Of a stretch of 64,000 nucleotides of DNA, positions 59,697-64,000 are shown piece by piece; the first letter of the stretch is position 1; every line of letters begins with the position of its first letter. Source of the DNA: Hyphomicrobiales bacterium. Its GTDB lineage: Bacteria; Pseudomonadota; Alphaproteobacteria; Rhizobiales; Rhizobiaceae. Where the stretch lies: assembly GCA_900489925.1 (NCBI GenBank), contig UEHQ01000002.1, positions 728,207 through 792,206 of the forward strand. The letters run 5' to 3'. The notes beneath the pieces are model-generated. The model had not been told where the DNA came from, ran no database searches, and saw nothing but the letters and a program-made list of their open reading frames with translations. The position numbers were made by a program, and so were the translations under genes.

Positions 59697-59710
59697 CTTT
59701 TGCGCAAAAG
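59697..59710. promoter_or_regulatory. Palindrome upstream of irr
   Basis: CTTTTGCGCAAAAG is a perfect 14-bp palindrome 55 bases before the irr start, in the irr-fabA intergenic region. It is a candidate autoregulatory or iron-response operator, though it does not match the known ICE or iron-box motifs. Confidence 0.4.
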
Positions 59711-59942
59711 CCTTTCAATAGCTTCAATGGGGACAACAGGTGCGAAAAGGCCGCGAAATCGGGCTTTTCGAGCAAATACCTCTGGCCGAGGGCTTGGCCT
59801 TCCTGTATGCGACCACCAAATAAGGCGCACAGCCGGTCCTTGTTGGTGGGGAAGCTCAGCCATGCTTATGCTTCATTTTCTGCTGTACTTGGACTAAACG
59901 TTCACATCCATCGGCATAGTTGCGGGGGGAATTAGAGTTTTC

Positions 59943-60458
59943 ATGGCGACGAAACAATCCAGCTACAACTACGAGGAAATCCTGGCCTGCGGCCGCGGAG
60001 AGCTGTTTGGCCCGGGCAATGCGCAGCTGCCGCTGCCGCCGATGCTGATGGTCCATCGGATCACCGATATTTCCGAAACCGGCGGCGCCTTCGACAAGGG
60101 CTATATCCGCGCCGAATACGACGTGAAGCCGGATGACTGGTATTTCCCCTGCCACTTCCAGGGCAACCCGATCATGCCGGGCTGCCTTGGTCTTGACGGC
60201 ATGTGGCAGCTGACCGGCTTCTTCCTCGGCTGGCTGGGCGAGCCCGGACGCGGCATGGCGCTGTCTACGGGTGAAGTGAAGTTCAAGGGCATGATCCGCC
60301 CGACCACGAAGCTTCTCGAATACGGCATCGATTTCAAGCGCGTCATGCGCGGCCGCCTGGTTCTCGGCACTGCCGATGGCTGGCTGAAGGCTGATGGCGA
60401 AACCATCTACCAGGCAACCGACCTGCGCGTCGGCCTGTCCAAGGACAAAGAAGCCTGA
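59943..60458 (+). CDS. fabA: 3-hydroxydecanoyl-ACP dehydratase/isomerase
   Basis: A 171-residue FabA that makes and isomerises the double bond for unsaturated fatty acids. Catalytic His71 is in [10 protein letters not shown] and Asp85 in [11 protein letters not shown], matching E. coli His70/Asp84. The length is standard. It is the first gene of fabA-fabB-fabI and divergent from irr. Confidence 0.97.
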   Translation: MATKQSSYNYEEILACGRGELFGPGNAQLPLPPMLMVHRITDISETGGAFDKGYIRAEYDVKPDDWYFPCHFQGNPIMPGCLGLDGMWQLTGFFLGWLGEPGRGMALSTGEVKFKGMIRPTTKLLEYGIDFKRVMRGRLVLGTADGWLKADGETIYQATDLRVGLSKDKEA

Positions 60459-60517
60459 TTTCGCCGGGCACTCGTGCCCGGTTCTCCAAGTTAGAAAAAA
60501 CGAAAAGGTCGAAACAC

Positions 60518-61741
60518 ATGAGACGGGTAGTTGTCACGGGTCTGGGCGTTGTTTCCTCGATCGGCAATGATGCCGCCGAGGTCACCGCTTCGCTGCGCGA
60601 TGCCAAGTCCGGCATTTCCTTCTCCAACGATTTTGCCGAGCACGGTTTCAAGTGCCAGGTCTGGGGTCGTCCGACGCTTGATCCGACGGATCTCGTTGAT
60701 CGCCGTGCCATGCGCTTCCTCTCCCAGGGCGGTGCGTGGAATCACGTTGCGATGAAGCAGGCGATCGCCGATTCCGGCCTCGAAGAAAGCGACATCAGCA
60801 ACAACGAGCGCACCGGCATCATCATGGGCTCGGGCGGTCCTTCGACCCGCACCCTGATCGAAGCTGCCGAGATCACCATCAAGAACAACAGCCCGAAGCG
60901 CATCGGCCCGTTCGCCGTGCCGAAGGCGATGTCTTCGACGGCGTCCGCCACGCTCGCTACCTGGTTCAAGATCCACGGCGTCAACTACTCGATCTCCTCG
61001 GCCTGCTCGACATCCGCGCATTGCATCGGCAACGCCGCCGAAATGATCCAGTGGGGCAAGCAGGACATCATGTTCGCCGGCGGCCACGAGGATCTCGACT
61101 GGACGATGTCGAACCTGTTCGACGCCATGGGCGCCATGTCCTCCAAGTACAACGACACCCCGGCAACGGCCTCGCGTGCTTACGACGTCAGCCGTGACGG
61201 CTTCGTCATCGCCGGCGGCGCTGGCGTTCTTGTCCTCGAAGAGCTGGAACACGCCAAGGCCCGCGGCGCCAAGATCTACGCTGAAATCGTCGGCTACGGC
61301 GCGACCTCCGACGGTTACGACATGGTCGCTCCGTCGGGCGAAGGTGCTATCCGCTGCATGCGCCAGGCGCTTTCGACCGTGAAGGGCGATGTCGACTACG
61401 TCAACACGCACGGCACCTCGACGCCCGTCGGCGACAGCAAGGAGATCGGCGCGATCCGCGAAGTATTCGGCGCCAAGATGCCGCACATCCAGTCGACCAA
61501 GTCGCTGACCGGTCACTCGCTGGGCGCTGCCGGCGTGCAGGAATCGATCTACTCGCTGTTGATGATGCAGGCTGGCTTCATCGGCGAAAGCGCTCACATC
61601 ACCGAGCTCGACCCGGAATTCGACGGCGTACCGATCGTTCGCAAGCGCATCGACGATGCCAAGATCGACATCGCGCTCTCCAACTCTTTCGGCTTCGGCG
61701 GCACCAACGCCACGCTCGTCTTCCAGCGCTACAACGGATAA
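60518..61741 (+). CDS. fabB: 3-oxoacyl-ACP synthase I
   Basis: A 407-residue KAS I extending saturated and cis-unsaturated acyl chains. Active-site Cys163 is in [12 protein letters not shown]; His residues lie in [12 protein letters not shown] and [12 protein letters not shown]. It lies 59 bases after fabA and four bases before fabI, consistent with a fabA-fabB-fabI operon. Confidence 0.97.
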   Translation: MRRVVVTGLGVVSSIGNDAAEVTASLRDAKSGISFSNDFAEHGFKCQVWGRPTLDPTDLVDRRAMRFLSQGGAWNHVAMKQAIADSGLEESDISNNERTGIIMGSGGPSTRTLIEAAEITIKNNSPKRIGPFAVPKAMSSTASATLATWFKIHGVNYSISSACSTSAHCIGNAAEMIQWGKQDIMFAGGHEDLDWTMSNLFDAMGAMSSKYNDTPATASRAYDVSRDGFVIAGGAGVLVLEELEHAKARGAKIYAEIVGYGATSDGYDMVAPSGEGAIRCMRQALSTVKGDVDYVNTHGTSTPVGDSKEIGAIREVFGAKMPHIQSTKSLTGHSLGAAGVQESIYSLLMMQAGFIGESAHITELDPEFDGVPIVRKRIDDAKIDIALSNSFGFGGTNATLVFQRYNG

Positions 61742-61745
61742 CAAT

Positions 61746-62552
61746 ATGACGGGAATCATGCAGGGTAAGCGCGGGCTTATCATGGGCGTTGCGAACAACC
61801 ATTCCATCGCCTGGGGAATTTCAAAGGCGCTGGCAGCACAGGGTGCAGAACTTGCCTTCACCTACCAAGGTGACGCACTGGGCAAGCGCGTCAAGCCGCT
61901 GGCGGCCGAGGTCGGATCCGACTTCGTCCTGCCGTGCGACGTTGAAGACATTGCCTCGGTCGACGCCACGGTCGAAGCGATCAAGGAACGCTGGGGCACG
62001 CTCGACTTCGTCGTGCATGCTATCGGCTTTTCCGACAAGAACGAGCTGAAGGGCCTTTATGCCGACACCACGCGCGACAATTTCAGCCGCACGATGGTCA
62101 TCTCCTGCTTCTCCTTCACGGAAATCGCCAAGCGCCTTGCGCCGCTGATGAACGAAGGCGGATCGATGCTGACGCTGACCTATAACGGCTCGACGCGCGT
62201 CATTCCGAACTACAACGTCATGGGCGTTGCCAAGGCAGCACTCGAGGCCTCCGTGCGCTATCTGGCGGCTGACTACGGCCCGCGCGGCATTCGCGTCAAC
62301 GCGATCTCCGCAGGCCCGATCCGCACGCTTGCCGGCGCCGGCATATCCGATGCGCGCGCCATCCTTTCCTGGAACCAGCAGAACTCGCCGCTGCGCAAGA
62401 CCGTGACGATCGATCACGTCGGCAATTCGGCCCTCTACCTGCTCTCCGACATGGCGGCAGGCGTCACCGGCGAAATCCACTTCGTCGATGCCGGGTTCAA
62501 CATCACCTCGATGCCGGCGCTCGAGGCGCTGCGCAAGGCAGATGTGGAATAA
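61746..62552 (+). CDS. fabI: Enoyl-ACP reductase (NADH)
   Basis: A 268-residue short-chain-dehydrogenase-type enoyl reductase completing each elongation cycle. N-terminal GLIMGVANNHSIAWGISKAL and the catalytic Tyr156 and Lys163 in PNYNVMGVAKAAL are diagnostic of FabI. ATG 61746 is used; ATG 61758 is in frame. It is the last gene of the operon, followed at once by a strong terminator. Confidence 0.96.
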   Translation: MTGIMQGKRGLIMGVANNHSIAWGISKALAAQGAELAFTYQGDALGKRVKPLAAEVGSDFVLPCDVEDIASVDATVEAIKERWGTLDFVVHAIGFSDKNELKGLYADTTRDNFSRTMVISCFSFTEIAKRLAPLMNEGGSMLTLTYNGSTRVIPNYNVMGVAKAALEASVRYLAADYGPRGIRVNAISAGPIRTLAGAGISDARAILSWNQQNSPLRKTVTIDHVGNSALYLLSDMAAGVTGEIHFVDAGFNITSMPALEALRKADVE

Positions 62553-62557
62553 GACAG

Positions 62558-62589
62558 AAAGCCGGGCTCCAAGCCCGGCTTTTCTTTTA
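62558..62589 (+). terminator. Rho-independent terminator of the fabABI operon
   Basis: GCCGGGCT-CCA-AGCCCGGC, flanked by AAA and TTT, followed by TTTTCTTTT: a textbook hairpin and T-run right after fabI. It may also end the convergent SnoaL-like gene. Confidence 0.93.
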
Positions 62590-62599
62590 GGCGCATCCG

Positions 62600-63007
62600 C
62601 TAGGGATGCATGACTTGCCGCAGGATTGCCGCCGAGTCGCGAGCGCCCCAACGGGTCGCAATCTTCCCGCCTTCAATGACAAACCATTCCATTGCGGTGA
62701 TATCGTAGCTTTTTCCGGTCGGGTCATGACCGACGAGACCGCGAAAGAAACCGGTATAGCGACCAGTCTCCCGGTAGCGGGCGACGACATTCTGCCCTTC
62801 GGCAGCGATATCGAGGATCTCGAGGTTTATGTTCATACCCTCGTGGAGCTCGTGCCAGATGGGCTCGACATCGTCGAGCCCGCCATATCCCAGAACACCG
62901 TAGATCCGCGCGTCCGAGGCAAATAGCGCCCGCAGCGCTGGTATGTCGAAGCGGTTGAATGCCTCGACATAGGCTCTGACGAGGTCCTTGTTGGCTTCTG
63001 CGTCCAT
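62600..63007 (-). CDS. SnoaL / NTF2-like fold protein
   Basis: A 135-residue protein of the SnoaL-like/NTF2 fold: RAYVEAFNRFDIPALRALFA, a conical alpha+beta layout and the ending MEWFVIEGGKIATRWGARDS. Members are small hydrolases, isomerases or ligand-binding proteins; no catalytic assignment is possible. The start at 63007 has GGAGG upstream; the longer frame to 63022 does not. Confidence 0.8.
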   Translation of the reverse strand: MDAEANKDLVRAYVEAFNRFDIPALRALFASDARIYGVLGYGGLDDVEPIWHELHEGMNINLEILDIAAEGQNVVARYRETGRYTGFFRGLVGHDPTGKSYDITAMEWFVIEGGKIATRWGARDSAAILRQVMHP

Positions 63008-63075
63008 GGCTTCCCCCTCCACTAGGCGTGCTGGGGGAAGTCTAGCAGATCTGAAAGATCTGCCTATGCCGGAGG

Positions 63076-64000
63076 TTACTTCTTCGCCCAGAGCACCTTG
63101 AAGCGGGCGTTGCGGCAGGTCTCGCCGCTTTCCTTGAAGTTTGCGGCAAGGACCGGCTCGTAGGGCAAACCACGGTTGGCGACCAACAGCAGGCGTCCGC
63201 CGCCACGCAACGCCGAAGCGGCTGTCTTGATCATCGCCTGGCCGAGTGACGGCTCCGCCGCGTGGCCTTCGTGGAACGGCGGGTTCATGATGATGAGATC
63301 GTACTTGTCCTTGACCGGCTCGCCGGCCAGATCGTGCCAGAAGAAACGCGCGGGCACGCCAGGGCAGTTTTCCGCCATATTGGCCTTGGCGGCCTCCAGG
63401 GCGGCGTGATTGGCCTCGTAGAGGTCGAGACGGCTGACGCCGGGGGATCGGTCGGCCAGCTCAACGGAGAGATAGCCCCAGCCAGCGCCGAAATCGGCGA
63501 CGTCGCCGGTGAAATCGACCGGCAGGCGCGAGGCGAGCAGTTCCGAGCCGTCGTCGATGCGGTCGTGGGAGAACATGCCGGCGGCGGCCTCGAAGCGGCC
63601 ATCGACACGTACCGGCGGCTTGGCGAACTTGGCAATGATCTCGCTGGAATCGGCAGGCGCGCCGAACCAGAAGGCGACGCCGTGGTATTTCGGCATGTGC
63701 TCGAGCGACAGGCCGAAGGCTTCCATGCGCTTGCGCAGCGGCTGGATGCCGTCTTCCTTGCCGCCGGCGACGACGACGAGACCGCCCATCTTCACGCGGC
63801 TGAGTGCTTCGGCGATATTCGCCTCGTTCTCGCCCTTGTGCTTGTTGCAGAGAACCAGAACGGCATCGTAGTCCTCGCCTTCGACCTCAGGCGTGGTTTC
63901 GATGCGCTGGGCGAGCAGCTGCCGGTACAGCGACCGAAAGCCCTGTACGGCGCTCAGCGAGGCGGCAAAGCCCTCCGGCAGGGCAAAGCCCGCCTGGGCG
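63076..64000 (-). CDS. RsmC-like class I SAM-dependent methyltransferase, 5' end outside window
   Basis: The visible 308 codons cover most of a 16S rRNA guanine-N2 methyltransferase-like protein (RsmC/RlmG type). An N-terminal non-catalytic domain (LPEGFAASLSAVQGFRSLYRQ, VLVLCNKHKGENEANIAEAL) leads into a Rossmann domain with motif I VADFGAGWGYLSVEL and catalytic motif IV MNPPFHEG. The NPPF motif is typical of N2-guanine methylation. The frame stays open to the last base, so the start codon is missing. The precise rRNA target is uncertain. Confidence 0.87.
   Translation of the reverse strand, partial: AQAGFALPEGFAASLSAVQGFRSLYRQLLAQRIETTPEVEGEDYDAVLVLCNKHKGENEANIAEALSRVKMGGLVVVAGGKEDGIQPLRKRMEAFGLSLEHMPKYHGVAFWFGAPADSSEIIAKFAKPPVRVDGRFEAAAGMFSHDRIDDGSELLASRLPVDFTGDVADFGAGWGYLSVELADRSPGVSRLDLYEANHAALEAAKANMAENCPGVPARFFWHDLAGEPVKDKYDLIIMNPPFHEGHAAEPSLGQAMIKTAASALRGGGRLLLVANRGLPYEPVLAANFKESGETCRNARFKVLWAKK

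Overview
The window looks like chromosomal DNA of a Rhizobiaceae alphaproteobacterium (Rhizobium / Ensifer / Agrobacterium type). It is GC-rich and carries the rpsA-cmk block, a FYDLN-acid (TIGR02300) gene beside tRNA-Ala(GGC), and an irr / fabA-fabB-fabI block, plus several families typical of rhizobia (BA14K, NrsF, DUF993). I see no insertion sequence, prophage, integrase, CRISPR array or rRNA. The genus call is from recognised gene families and order, not from a search.

Layout. 0-1.5 kb: the end of a leucyl aminopeptidase, a MarR regulator and an NlpC/P60 endopeptidase. 1.5-8.4 kb, minus strand: a peptide/amide uptake module (P1-family peptidase, LysR, DppA-like binding protein, DppB and DppC permeases, amidase) without ATPase genes. 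9.2-13.2 kb: a three-domain kinase / M23-like / class III aminotransferase protein and purU. 13.3-17.9 kb: a polysaccharide locus (Wzy-like membrane protein, secreted GH5, kinase-less Wzz/GumC protein). 18-21 kb: an ECF sigma / NrsF pair, tRNA-Leu(CAG), a BA14K protein, a SelW-like protein and a class I glutamine amidotransferase.

21.3-38.4 kb is the main accessory region, a carbohydrate uptake and catabolic locus. A LacI-headed minus-strand operon encodes a binding protein, two permeases and a GH127-type beta-L-arabinofuranosidase, again without ATPase. A second minus-strand operon encodes a Gfo/Idh dehydrogenase, a DUF993 TIM-barrel protein, a sugar isomerase/epimerase-like TIM barrel and a second Gfo/Idh enzyme. 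A TetR gene lies beside the divergent plus-strand operon of binding protein, two permeases, a third Gfo/Idh enzyme and a MalK-type ATPase. Matching dyads lie in front of the two TetR-proximal operons and in front of uxaC-uxuB 12 kb away, suggesting one TetR regulon that includes glucuronate breakdown. Between them is a translationally overlapping pair: a choline-kinase-like protein and a dimethylglycine/sarcosine dehydrogenase-like flavoprotein.

44.9-50.2 kb: slyX; a PACE efflux transporter behind a well-formed guanidine-II (mini-ykkC) riboswitch; gabT-gabD with a divergent MerR-XRE-cupin regulator; an RNase D-like exonuclease. 50.4-64 kb is mostly housekeeping: a large unrecognised acidic protein, rpsA, cmk, a PaiB-like protein in the place where aroA is commonly found, the FYDLN protein, tRNA-Ala, small membrane and secreted proteins, a YdcF-like protein, a UPF0126/TRIC membrane protein, irr, fabA-fabB-fabI, a SnoaL-like protein and an RsmC-like methyltransferase cut by the window edge.

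Most promising for novelty: the TetR/LacI-controlled glycoside locus with DUF993, the riboswitch-PACE pairing, the MerR-XRE-cupin regulator with its half-sites, and the kinase-flavoprotein pair.
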